This document shows positions 1 to 8,055 of a DNA stretch of 64,000 nucleotides, piece after piece. Position numbers and translations under genes: made by a program. The DNA is from Fischerella thermalis PCC 7521 (GTDB lineage: Bacteria > Cyanobacteriota > Cyanobacteriia > Cyanobacteriales > Nostocaceae): the NCBI RefSeq assembly GCF_000317225.1, contig NZ_AJLL01000061.1, positions 62,001 to 126,000 on the forward strand, read 5' to 3'. The notes beneath the pieces are model-generated. The model was not told where the DNA came from. It saw only the letters and a list, made by a program, of their open reading frames with translations, and ran no database searches. Position 1 is the stretch's first letter. Each line of letters begins with the position of its first letter.

Positions 1-1
1 T

Positions 2-982
2 GTAGACCATCGCATCAGCACCACATCTGTACGCTACAGTGACACCAGTCAAAAAGTAATTGTTGCTACTAGTGAAGGCACTTTCATTGAACAGTCTTGG
101 GTAGATATGGAAATGCGCTTTGCTGCCACTGCTAGAGATGGTGATACTGTGCAAACTGGCAGAGAAACCACCGGTTCGCGCCAGGCTTTTGAAGATTTAA
201 TCAACCTAGATACACAAGTCAAAAGCGCTGCCGAAAGGGCAGTAGCAGCTTTAACTTTACCATCAGTCAAAGGTGATACCTACACCGTAGTTATTGATCC
301 GATTCTTACTGGTTTATTTGTTCACGAAGCCTTTGGACATCTATCAGAAGCAGATATGGCTTACGAAAACCCAGATTTGTTAGAGGTAATGACCTTTGGA
401 CGCAGGTTTGGCCCGGAAGAATTACAAATTTTTGATGGTGCAGCCCTAACTGGACATCGTGGTAGTTATTTTTACGATGATGAAGGCACACCTGCAACAA
501 TTACGCAGTTAATTCAAGATGGGATTTTGGTAGGAAGATTGCATTCCCGTGAAACCGCAGGTAAGTTAGGAGAAACAGCAACAGGCAACGCTAGGTGTTT
601 AAATTATCACTATGCCCCCATTGTCCGCATGACCAATACATGGATAGAAAGAGGTAAAACACCTGTGGCTGATTTATTCAGTGGTATTAAACAAGGAGTT
701 TATGCGCGTAACTGGTTGGGTGGAATGACCAATGGGGAAATGTTCACCTTCAGCGCTGGGGAAGCTTGGATGATTAGAAATGGGAAAATAGCTGAACCAG
801 TCAAAGATGTAACTCTCTCAGGAAACGTGTTTCAAACCCTGGCAGATATAGAAGCAATTGGTGACGACTTTTACTGGGACGAGTCTGGTGGTTGTGGTAA
901 AGACGCACAAAATGGTTTAGCTGTAGGTTGTGGCGGGCCAAGTCTGCGGATACGTGATGTGGTTGTTGGGGGAGAGGCGTGA
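2..982 (+). CDS. tldD: TldD/PmbA-family metallopeptidase, 5'-truncated by window edge
   Basis: The reading frame is open from base 2 and has no start in the window, so this is the C-terminal ~326 residues of a TldD-type protein (family length ~480-490). The visible hallmark is HEAFGH followed by LSEAD, the HExxxH zinc-binding motif of TldD. The later stretch ending GCGGPSLRIRDV is also typical of the family C-terminus. TldD works with TldE/PmbA in a heterodimeric zinc protease that degrades unfolded peptides and processes some modified peptides; the partner gene is not in this window. The gene ends 88 bases before the next start, separated by a short tandem repeat. The ATG at 107 is internal, since the upstream codons still encode family-like sequence. 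Confidence 0.9.
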   Translation, partial: VDHRISTTSVRYSDTSQKVIVATSEGTFIEQSWVDMEMRFAATARDGDTVQTGRETTGSRQAFEDLINLDTQVKSAAERAVAALTLPSVKGDTYTVVIDPILTGLFVHEAFGHLSEADMAYENPDLLEVMTFGRRFGPEELQIFDGAALTGHRGSYFYDDEGTPATITQLIQDGILVGRLHSRETAGKLGETATGNARCLNYHYAPIVRMTNTWIERGKTPVADLFSGIKQGVYARNWLGGMTNGEMFTFSAGEAWMIRNGKIAEPVKDVTLSGNVFQTLADIEAIGDDFYWDESGGCGKDAQNGLAVGCGGPSLRIRDVVVGGEA

Positions 983-1018
983 GTGATGGGGAGGTGGGGA
1001 GTATGGGGAGAATAAATA

Positions 1019-1078
1019 CTTATGCCCAATGACCAATGACCAATGACAAATAACAAATGACAAATGGCAAATGACACA
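1019..1078. repeat. STRR heptamer tract (TGACCAA/TGACAAA type)
   Basis: Consecutive near-identical heptamers of the form AATGACC and AATGACA fill the gap between tldD and the next gene and run into its start codon. Such short tandemly repeated repetitive sequences are characteristic of filamentous cyanobacteria. Confidence 0.8.
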
Positions 1079-2879
1079 ACCCAGAGGCATACGAGCATTC
1101 CTAATCCAAAATCGAAAATCTAAAATCCAAAATCGTATTGGGTGGTTCTCAGGTGCCTTTCTTATTACCACCTGTCTCATACCTACGATCATTCCCCGTC
1201 CTGTCTTGGGTGCAGAACGGTTAACCCTGTCCTACGGTCTGTTGGAGCGTTCTATATCAGTTCAATCTCTAGAAGATTACGCCAGAACAGGCAAAATCGA
1301 TGATGAATTGGCTGCTTATTTTCAATATGCACCCAAAGAGCGACTAGAGCAAATCAAACAGGTATTACTAACTCCTATTCCCTTAAATGTGGTACAAGTT
1401 TCCCAGTTTCTCTACACACCAATCGGGGAAAGATTGCTAGAGAATTTGGCAACAGTGATTGAGGGTGAAACTCGGGCTACTGGTTTATACGGAATTCGTG
1501 CAGCATTAATTTTAGCTGCGGCTGAACCGGAAGGCTTGACTTTATTAAATGTACTACGCAAGTTTCCCTCAAGTCGGCTTTCAATTAATTTAGCCCGCGC
1601 CCTACAGCTAGCCAACTTAGCCCAGAGTTTTCTCAACCAGACTCAACAAGCGATCGCCCTCATTCAAAAAGAAGCTAACCAAGAAGCAACCACTGCTTCA
1701 CCAGAAAGTATTAGTAACACTATAAACTTATTGCAACCAGGATCTTATCAATGGCAAAAGCAAACCATTAACCTCAATGATCAGTCTCGTGATCGTATCT
1801 ATCCCGCCGATATTTATTTACCAGAAGTTTCTCAGCCTAGACCAGTTATTGTCATCTCCCACGGACTTGGTTCTGATCGAACTAGTTTTGTTTACTTAGC
1901 TGAATATTTGGCTTCCTATGGGTTTGTTGTGGCGGTTCCTGAACATCCTGGTAGCAACGCTCAGCAGTTACAAGCATTACTATCAGGTAGAGCAGCTGAT
2001 ATTACAAGTCCCAGGGAGTTTATTGATCGACCTTTGGATGTAAGATACCTTTTAGATGAACTTGCTCGCCGCTCACGGTCTGAAGCAGCTTTCCAGGGGC
2101 AGTTAAATTTGGAACAGGTAGGCGTAATTGGTCAATCCTTTGGAGGTTACACAGCTTTAGCATTAGCAGGCGCACCAATTAACTTTTCCCAAATCCAACA
2201 AAGCTGTCCACCCCCACAAGATACCCTCAATGTTTCGCTTTTACTCCAGTGTTTGACTGCGGAATTATCCTTACCTGAGGAGTATGACCTATCTGATTCA
2301 CGCATCAAAGCAGCGATCGCTATTAACCCAATTAATAGCATTGTTCTCGGCAAAGATAGCCTCAGTCAAATCAAAATTCCGGTCATGATTGTTAGCAGCA
2401 GTAATGATACAGCTGCCCCAGCTTTGCCAGAACAAATTCAACCTTTTACTTGGTTAACAACTACTAACAAGTATTTAGCATTAATTAGTGGCGGTACGCA
2501 CTTTTCGACAATCGCAGAATCACCAAACTCTGTCATCCCTGTTCCCGAACAAGTGATCGGCCCAAATCCGGCTTTAGCACAACGCTATGTTAAATTTTTA
2601 AGCCTGCCCTTTTTCCAAAGCTATGTGGCTAATCAACCAAGTTACCTGACTTATTTAAATGCAGATTACATTCACAGAATTAGTCAACAACCATTGCCAC
2701 TCTCATTAGTGCGATCGCTTAATTTGAAAACTGATAATACTTCCCTATTACAAGTTACGGCTGATATAGAGACGGAAGAAACATTGCGTTCGGTAAAAAA
2801 TAGTTTTTTTGAGAAATCGACTACTCTCTTGGAAAGCTTTGAGGTTCCCTGCGGGACGCTGCTTTGTAGACGCCCGTAG
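1071..2879 (+). CDS. Secreted alpha/beta hydrolase with N-terminal DUF1400 domain
   Basis: This 602-residue protein has a hydrophobic export segment (about residues 24-46, ending near VLGAE), a DUF1400 region (about 48-175, LTLSYGLLERSISVQSLEDY) and an alpha/beta-hydrolase domain from about 225. The nucleophile elbow is GQSFGG, an oxyanion-type HGLGSD lies upstream, and SGGTHFS near 470 could supply the catalytic histidine. The fold resembles the dienelactone-hydrolase/PAF-acetylhydrolase group; the substrate is unknown. Two oddities are visible. Residues ~13-22 (NRKSKIQNR) are encoded by an AAAATC-type intergenic repeat, and the last ~12 residues (VPCGTLLCRRP) are encoded by a palindromic repeat that supplies the stop codon. 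The native N- and C-termini may therefore differ; a start further inside, before the hydrophobic segment, is possible. Confidence 0.8.
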   Translation: MTQPRGIRAFLIQNRKSKIQNRIGWFSGAFLITTCLIPTIIPRPVLGAERLTLSYGLLERSISVQSLEDYARTGKIDDELAAYFQYAPKERLEQIKQVLLTPIPLNVVQVSQFLYTPIGERLLENLATVIEGETRATGLYGIRAALILAAAEPEGLTLLNVLRKFPSSRLSINLARALQLANLAQSFLNQTQQAIALIQKEANQEATTASPESISNTINLLQPGSYQWQKQTINLNDQSRDRIYPADIYLPEVSQPRPVIVISHGLGSDRTSFVYLAEYLASYGFVVAVPEHPGSNAQQLQALLSGRAADITSPREFIDRPLDVRYLLDELARRSRSEAAFQGQLNLEQVGVIGQSFGGYTALALAGAPINFSQIQQSCPPPQDTLNVSLLLQCLTAELSLPEEYDLSDSRIKAAIAINPINSIVLGKDSLSQIKIPVMIVSSSNDTAAPALPEQIQPFTWLTTTNKYLALISGGTHFSTIAESPNSVIPVPEQVIGPNPALAQRYVKFLSLPFFQSYVANQPSYLTYLNADYIHRISQQPLPLSLVRSLNLKTDNTSLLQVTADIETEETLRSVKNSFFEKSTTLLESFEVPCGTLLCRRP

Positions 2880-2890
2880 GGCGGCTTCAA
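2843..2890. repeat. Palindromic dispersed repeat at the hydrolase 3' end
   Basis: CCCTGCGGG (2847-2855) faces CCCGTAGGG (2873-2881) around a GCTTTGTAGACG core. Related pieces with TCTAC and ACGCG cores occur at about 4938-4965 and 36952-36976. The copy here provides the terminal codons and stop of the DUF1400 hydrolase gene. Confidence 0.6.
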
Positions 2891-3015
2891 GAAAGAGTAC
2901 GCCCCAAGCCCTTGCTCAAACTTTCCGCCAATGCACACTCACTAGATCCTGGCAAAAATATTTTTACCCCACCCTAACCCTAAGCAAAATCTGGGAGGGG
3001 AATAGGGGGTTAATT

Positions 3016-3034
3016 CGACTTTTGCAAGAGGTCT
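3016..3034. repeat. Solo end of a miniature inverted-repeat element
   Basis: The 19-mer CGACTTTTGCAAGAGGTCT matches, except for the second base, the right terminal repeat of the element at 31029-31149. No left end is obvious nearby, so this is a solo or truncated copy. It directly abuts the stop codon of the GH13 gene. Confidence 0.55.
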
Positions 3035-4693
3035 CTAGTGCCAAACAAACACCTTGGCTTCGTAAGGGCCAATATCAATCATGATGCCATCATCGCCAGC
3101 TTCAACATCATAATTTCCTGTCCATTCGTGCCATGTACCACCATTAGGGAAATTAGGCACATGATAGCCAGCAAGGAAGTTTTCTGAGAAATTAGCGACA
3201 ACAACCACACGGGAACCTTCATCATTCCAGCGACTATAAGCTAATACTTTTGCCTCTGGATTTTCGTGGATAAAGTCAATATTTTCTGTGTAAAGCGCAT
3301 GATTTTGTTTACGCAGGTTAATTAAACCTTTATAGTACTCAAATAAACCGCGATTCAAATCATTACCTAGTAGTGTCCAATCAATTTTTGCTGATTCTGG
3401 AGTCTTAGGTTTATACTCACCAAACTCTTCACCCATCCAAACTAAAGGTACACCAACAGCAGTCATTAAAATCGCCACACCCAATCTGATTCTTCTGAAA
3501 GCTTCCTCATCAAAAATGTTGCGATCGCCTAAATCAACCATCAAATGATTATGGTCATGATTTGTCAAGTAATTAACAACATTTGTAGCGCCCATGAAGC
3601 CTTGACGTTTACAGTCAATGACATCTTTGAGTCGTTCTAAATCAAAGGTTTCACCACAAATATGTTCCTTAATACAGTGGTAGAAACTATCATGCCAGCA
3701 ACCATCCATCGGTCCATCAACATTAGTGATGCTGGTAGTTTCAGGAATGTGTTCAGCAACATTATAAAAAGGTTTCGCACCAGCAGTTTTTTTCGCTTCT
3801 TGTACAATCCAGTGCATGAAATCATAATTCGCAATTTGCCGCGCTGCGTCGTAGCGAATACCATCAATATGATATTCTTCAATCCAAAAACGGACTGTAT
3901 CGCCAATAAATCTACGAGCTGGATAAGTCTCTAAATTTTCATCATATAATTCGTAATTAAACTCAGGCCCCCAGCTATTATCAGGGTCACGCGGAGAATG
4001 ATGATACCAATAATCGTGGTCTATCTGAGTTAATGGACTTGATGCTTCTGAGTGATTGTAAATCCCGTCCATAATGACGCGAATTCCTCTAGCATGGCAC
4101 TCATCAATCAGATTTTTTAACTCAGCTGTAGAACCATAGCTAGATTCTGTGGCAAAAAAATAGCGGGGGTTGTATCCCCAGCTATGATCACCTGGATATT
4201 CTTTCACAGGCATTAACTCAATAGCATTAATACCCAATTCACAGAGATAATCTAATTTTTCAATTACATGCTTATACTTACCACGTGCATAAGGATCATC
4301 TTCACCACCGGAAAAGTCCCCGACATGCAATTCATAAATTACTAATTCATGGTCAGCAGCTAAAGGTTTATCGTCATGCTGCCAAACGTAAGTATCAACT
4401 ATTCTTTGTCCATCTTTGATATGTACGATCCCGTGATCTTGACCACTTAATTCATCTATATCTATAGCATATGGATCTGTAACATCAACCCATTGGTCTT
4501 CTTCCAAAAACCAGGATTTCGACTGTAAACGGAATTTATATTGATAATCTCCATCTTCTAATTCAACTGTTGTACGGAAATAACCATCATTACCTTTTTC
4601 CATTGGAATCTCTTGCCAATCAGAAAAAGAACCAATTAAAGCTGCTGCTTTGTTATAGGGCGCAAATAGGTTAAATTCAATTGGCTTCGCCAT
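3035..4693 (-). CDS. GH13 alpha-amylase / glucan branching-type enzyme with CBM48
   Basis: This 552-residue protein starts with an early-set/CBM48-like beta-sandwich (about 1-100, NLFAPYNKAAALIGSFSDW) and continues with a GH13 (beta/alpha)8 barrel. The three catalytic acids are visible: Asp in DGIRYDAAR (nucleophile), Glu in YNVAEHIPE (acid/base) and Asp in YLTNHDHN (stabiliser). VMDGIYNHSE is the conserved region I equivalent. It acts on alpha-1,4-glucan in the cytoplasm (no signal peptide) and is much shorter than canonical GlgB (~760 residues), so it is better called GH13 branching-enzyme-like or amylase-like than glgB. It is transcribed away from lpdA. Whether it branches, hydrolyses or transfers cannot be decided from sequence alone. 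Confidence 0.85.
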   Translation of the reverse strand: MAKPIEFNLFAPYNKAAALIGSFSDWQEIPMEKGNDGYFRTTVELEDGDYQYKFRLQSKSWFLEEDQWVDVTDPYAIDIDELSGQDHGIVHIKDGQRIVDTYVWQHDDKPLAADHELVIYELHVGDFSGGEDDPYARGKYKHVIEKLDYLCELGINAIELMPVKEYPGDHSWGYNPRYFFATESSYGSTAELKNLIDECHARGIRVIMDGIYNHSEASSPLTQIDHDYWYHHSPRDPDNSWGPEFNYELYDENLETYPARRFIGDTVRFWIEEYHIDGIRYDAARQIANYDFMHWIVQEAKKTAGAKPFYNVAEHIPETTSITNVDGPMDGCWHDSFYHCIKEHICGETFDLERLKDVIDCKRQGFMGATNVVNYLTNHDHNHLMVDLGDRNIFDEEAFRRIRLGVAILMTAVGVPLVWMGEEFGEYKPKTPESAKIDWTLLGNDLNRGLFEYYKGLINLRKQNHALYTENIDFIHENPEAKVLAYSRWNDEGSRVVVVANFSENFLAGYHVPNFPNGGTWHEWTGNYDVEAGDDGIMIDIGPYEAKVFVWH

Positions 4694-5107
4694 AATTTTT
4701 CAGTTTATTTTGATTAGTGAATCCTTGTATAAATATTCTCTGATTTTCAAAAATAAAAGCCAATCTTTCCCTAGAAATAAATAAATAACAATTACCTCTG
4801 CCTTCAGGAATAAATATTGAATAAATAATCAAAATTAATTATAAATAATTACTAATATCTCACCGTTAATAGTTAGTGGTTAGTGGTTAGTAGTTGGTTG
4901 TTGATAATTTCCAATGCCCAATGCCCATACTCCACCCTTCCGGGAAGCCTGTGAGCGCGTCTACACACCCCTCACACTCCTCACACTCCTCACACCCCTC
5001 ACCTCCCCATCTCCCCACTCCCCCCAACAGCCTAAAATTAAATAGACTTGCACTGATTACTTTGTCAGTTTAAGAATATATAGGGCTATGCACGCGGGGA
5101 AACTAAC
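4694..5107. other. Intergenic region between the GH13 gene and lpdA (divergent)
   Basis: No gene is visible. The left part is AT-rich and probably carries the GH13 promoter. At 4868-4900 there are TTAGTGG-type heptamers. At 4938-4965 lies a fragment of the TCTAC-core palindromic repeat, followed by a C/A-rich CACACTCCT tract (4961-5025). The region next to lpdA (5030-5107) is the likely lpdA promoter, with a GGGGA ribosome-binding stretch before the GTG start. Confidence 0.6.
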
Positions 5108-6538
5108 GTGAGTCAAGGATTTGATTATGATTTAGTGATTATCGGCGCTGGAGTGGGCGGACATGGAGCTGCCTTGCACGCCGTTAGTTGTGGTTTGAAG
5201 ACAGCAATCATTGAAGCGGCTGATATGGGGGGAACCTGTGTCAACCGAGGCTGCATTCCTTCTAAGGCATTGTTGGCAGCCTCTGGACGTGTACGAGAAC
5301 TCAGAGACGCCCATCATCTCAAAACGTTGGGGATTAAAGTCGCAGGTGTACAATTTGATCGGCAAGCGATCGCCGACCACGCTAATAATCTTGTTGCGAA
5401 AATTCAAGGAGACCTAACCAACAGCCTCAAGCGTTTGGGGGTTGATATTATTCGGGGTTGGGGCAAAATCGTCGGCGCTCAAAAAGTCAGTATAATAACA
5501 GAAAGTGGTGAAAAAACCATCACTGCCAAAGATATTATTCTTTCTCCTGGTTCAGTTCCCTTTGTCCCTCCCGGGATTGAAGTAGATGGAAAAACGGTAT
5601 TTACCAGTGACCAAGGGGTAAAATTAGAATCATTACCAAATTGGGTCGCAATCATTGGTAGTGGTTACATAGGTTTGGAATTTTCTGATGTTTACTCGGC
5701 TTTGGGCTGCGAAATTACTATGATCGAGGCACTCGATCAATTAATGCCAGGATTTGATCGTGATATTGCCAAACTTGCCGAACGGGTGCTAATCACTCCT
5801 CGCGATATCGAAACTTATGTAGGAGTATACGCCAAAAGAGTCATCCCGGGTTCCCCAGTGGTAATAGAATTAGCCGACTTCAAAACCAAAGAAGATGTAG
5901 ATGTGCTAGAAGTCGATGCTTGTTTAGTGGCAACCGGACGGATTCCAGCTACCCAAAATCTCGGTTTAGAATCAGTAGGTGTAGAATTAGACCGCAGGAA
6001 TTTTATTCCCGTCAATGACACTATGGCTGTGTTAAGTGGGGGTGAACCTGTGCCACATTTGTGGGCAATTGGCGATGCCACTGGCAAAATGATGCTAGCC
6101 CATGCTGCCTCTGCTCAGGGTATTGTGGCAGTAGAAAATATCTGCGGTAGACACAAAGAAATAGACTATCTTAGTATCCCCGCAGCAGCCTTTACTCACC
6201 CCGAAGTGAGCTATGTCGGGATGACCGAAGTACAAGCCAAGGAAAAAGCCACCGCCGGAGGTTTTGAAATCGGAGTGGCAAAGAGTTACTTCAAAGGTAA
6301 TTCCAAAGCCTTGGCAGAAGGCGAAGCCGATGGTATGGCTAAAGTAATTTATCGTAAAGACAGTGGTGAAGTTCTGGGAGTCCATATTTTTGGAATGCAC
6401 GCCTCCGACCTCATCCACGAAGCCTCAGCCGCGATCGCCAACCGTCAATCTGTCCACACCCTCGCCTATTTGGTTCACGCCCACCCCACACTCTCAGAAG
6501 TGCTAGACGAAGCTTATAAACGCGCAGTCGCCCTCTAA
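5108..6538 (+). CDS. lpdA: Dihydrolipoyl dehydrogenase (E3)
   Basis: This 476-residue FAD-dependent disulfide oxidoreductase reoxidises dihydrolipoamide of the pyruvate dehydrogenase complex and of the glycine cleavage system, using NAD+. Visible motifs are the FAD-binding [13 protein letters not shown] near the N-terminus, the redox disulfide [13 protein letters not shown], the NAD-binding GSGYIGLEF near 185, the second FAD contact WAIGDATG, and the C-terminal HAHPTLSE active-site His-Glu pair. The start is GTG, preceded by GGGGA 8-10 bases upstream; no ATG fits the family N-terminus better. Length is normal. trpC follows on the same strand after 97 bases of repeat. Confidence 0.93.
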   Translation: MSQGFDYDLVIIGAGVGGHGAALHAVSCGLKTAIIEAADMGGTCVNRGCIPSKALLAASGRVRELRDAHHLKTLGIKVAGVQFDRQAIADHANNLVAKIQGDLTNSLKRLGVDIIRGWGKIVGAQKVSIITESGEKTITAKDIILSPGSVPFVPPGIEVDGKTVFTSDQGVKLESLPNWVAIIGSGYIGLEFSDVYSALGCEITMIEALDQLMPGFDRDIAKLAERVLITPRDIETYVGVYAKRVIPGSPVVIELADFKTKEDVDVLEVDACLVATGRIPATQNLGLESVGVELDRRNFIPVNDTMAVLSGGEPVPHLWAIGDATGKMMLAHAASAQGIVAVENICGRHKEIDYLSIPAAAFTHPEVSYVGMTEVQAKEKATAGGFEIGVAKSYFKGNSKALAEGEADGMAKVIYRKDSGEVLGVHIFGMHASDLIHEASAAIANRQSVHTLAYLVHAHPTLSEVLDEAYKRAVAL

Positions 6539-6586
6539 ATGCTGAATGATGAATGATGATGAATTATCAAACCTTCATCACTCATC

Positions 6587-6632
6587 ATTCATAATTCATA
6601 ATTCATAATTCATAATTCATAATTCATAATTT
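6587..6632. repeat. STRR tract of ATTCATA heptamers
   Basis: About six uninterrupted copies of ATTCATA lie directly before trpC, preceded by TGAATGA variants (6541-6586). They end four bases before the trpC start codon, so they occupy its ribosome-binding region. Confidence 0.85.
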
Positions 6633-6635
6633 CCC

Positions 6636-7523
6636 ATGCAAATCCGTCGCCGTCCACCAAATCCAACTGTTGCAGTGTCTAATTTAAGATATCAGGTTGC
6701 CACTCCTGATGCTGAACCAAGAAACATCCTCGAAAAAATTGTTTGGCAAAAAGAAGAAGAAGTAGACCAAATGCGGGAAAAGCAACCCTTACAGGAGTTG
6801 CAAAAGCAAGCTTTAACTGCACCGGCTACCCGTGATTTTGTGGCGGCGCTACGAGATGGAAAGACTAAACCAGCTTTAATTGCTGAAGTCAAAAAAGCTT
6901 CTCCCAGCAAAGGTGTGATCAGAGAAGATTTTGATCCAGTGGCGATCGCTTTGCAATATCAACAAGGCGGCGCTAGTTGCATTTCTGTATTAACAGATGA
7001 AAAATTCTTTCAAGGTAGCTTTGATAATTTAGCTAAAATCCGCACTGCTGTGGATTTACCGTTGCTGTGTAAGGAATTTATTATCTATCCCTATCAAATG
7101 TATCTAGCCCGCGTTCTTGGTGCAGATGCAGTTTTGCTGATTGCAGCTATCCTCAGCGATCAGGATTTACAATACTTTGTTAAAATTGCCAATACTCTCA
7201 AAATGGCAGCATTAATTGAAGTCCACACTTTAGCAGAACTTGACCGTGTGTTAGCTATAGATGGTGTTTCTTTAGTAGGTATTAATAATCGTAACCTCGA
7301 AGATTTTTCTGTTGATTTACAAACCACTTGTGAGCTTTTATCAGCAAGAGGTAAAAATTTGCAGGAACGGAACATTATTGTTGTGAGTGAGTCAGGACTA
7401 CATACACCTGATGACCTGCATGTGGTAAAAAAAGCAGGCGCTTCTGCTGTCCTGATTGGTGAATCATTAGTTAAACAACCAGATCCAGAATTAGCGATTG
7501 CTAATCTTTTCACCAAATATTAA
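6636..7523 (+). CDS. trpC: Indole-3-glycerol phosphate synthase
   Basis: A 295-residue TIM-barrel enzyme that converts 1-(2-carboxyphenylamino)-1-deoxyribulose-5-phosphate to indole-3-glycerol phosphate in tryptophan synthesis. Family motifs are [13 protein letters not shown] (catalytic Lys and phosphate contact), [15 protein letters not shown] and VSESG followed by the GESL phosphate-binding turn. The ~40-residue N-terminal extension before the barrel is usual for cyanobacterial TrpC. The ATG at 6636 has no Shine-Dalgarno sequence because the heptamer repeats run right up to it, so translation may depend on an unstructured leader or on coupling with lpdA. Other trp genes are not in the window. 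Confidence 0.93.
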   Translation: MQIRRRPPNPTVAVSNLRYQVATPDAEPRNILEKIVWQKEEEVDQMREKQPLQELQKQALTAPATRDFVAALRDGKTKPALIAEVKKASPSKGVIREDFDPVAIALQYQQGGASCISVLTDEKFFQGSFDNLAKIRTAVDLPLLCKEFIIYPYQMYLARVLGADAVLLIAAILSDQDLQYFVKIANTLKMAALIEVHTLAELDRVLAIDGVSLVGINNRNLEDFSVDLQTTCELLSARGKNLQERNIIVVSESGLHTPDDLHVVKKAGASAVLIGESLVKQPDPELAIANLFTKY

Positions 7524-7696
7524 TTACTTGAGTCAAGCCAGTATTCCAATATGAACATAATTAAACGTAAAATGCTTATGCCCATAAACTAGATAGGTTC
7601 AGCCTTTCTCCTTGTGCCATCTGCCTTCTACTTATGTAACAATTTACTGATTAACAAACAGTCTTGGATTGGAAATCAAAATAAAAAATAAACTTC

Positions 7697-7948
7697 ATGG
7701 AGCAAATTCCTCTGCCTTCACCCATCCACTACGAACTCATACTGCAATTACTAGAAAGACAAACAATGTTAGCAGTAAGTAATAATCCAGAACTGCGAAA
7801 TCAAGTCAATCAGCTAATTATTACTCTCCGCAAAGCTGCTGTGCAACAAAAACATCTAGAAGAAATTTGCCAAGGTTCATCAATGACTGTTGATCACCGT
7901 TGGTCACTTAATCATCTGAGTGGCGAACACGTATCTTCATTTGAATAA
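7697..7948 (+). CDS. Small conserved cyanobacterial protein (DUF5340-like)
   Basis: An 83-residue, mostly helical, soluble protein beginning MEQIPLPSPIHYELILQLL. The pattern looks like the small cyanobacterial family annotated as DUF5340; this is recognition by memory, not by search. It has no signal peptide or membrane segment. It follows trpC by 173 bases on the same strand, across a stretch with no clear terminator. Function unknown. Confidence 0.7.
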   Translation: MEQIPLPSPIHYELILQLLERQTMLAVSNNPELRNQVNQLIITLRKAAVQQKHLEEICQGSSMTVDHRWSLNHLSGEHVSSFE

Positions 7949-8055
7949 GCAAAAGCAACAGAGACTGCGTATGGTAGGGGAAGGTGAACCCCGACCAACG
8001 CAAACTTCATCCAGTTATACTAACTCTGTGTAAACTGAATTAGTAAAACTCCAGA

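Noticed and set aside
4976-4995. Two overlapping copies of ACTCCTCACAC, the conserved core of the cyanobacterial Yfr1 RNA.
   Set aside because: They are part of a CACACTCCT low-complexity tract, lack the two flanking stem-loops of Yfr1, and similar tracts occur elsewhere in the window.
6587-6632. Regularly repeated short units that might suggest a CRISPR array.
   Set aside because: The units are contiguous heptamers without spacers; no cas genes are seen. This holds for all STRR tracts in the window.
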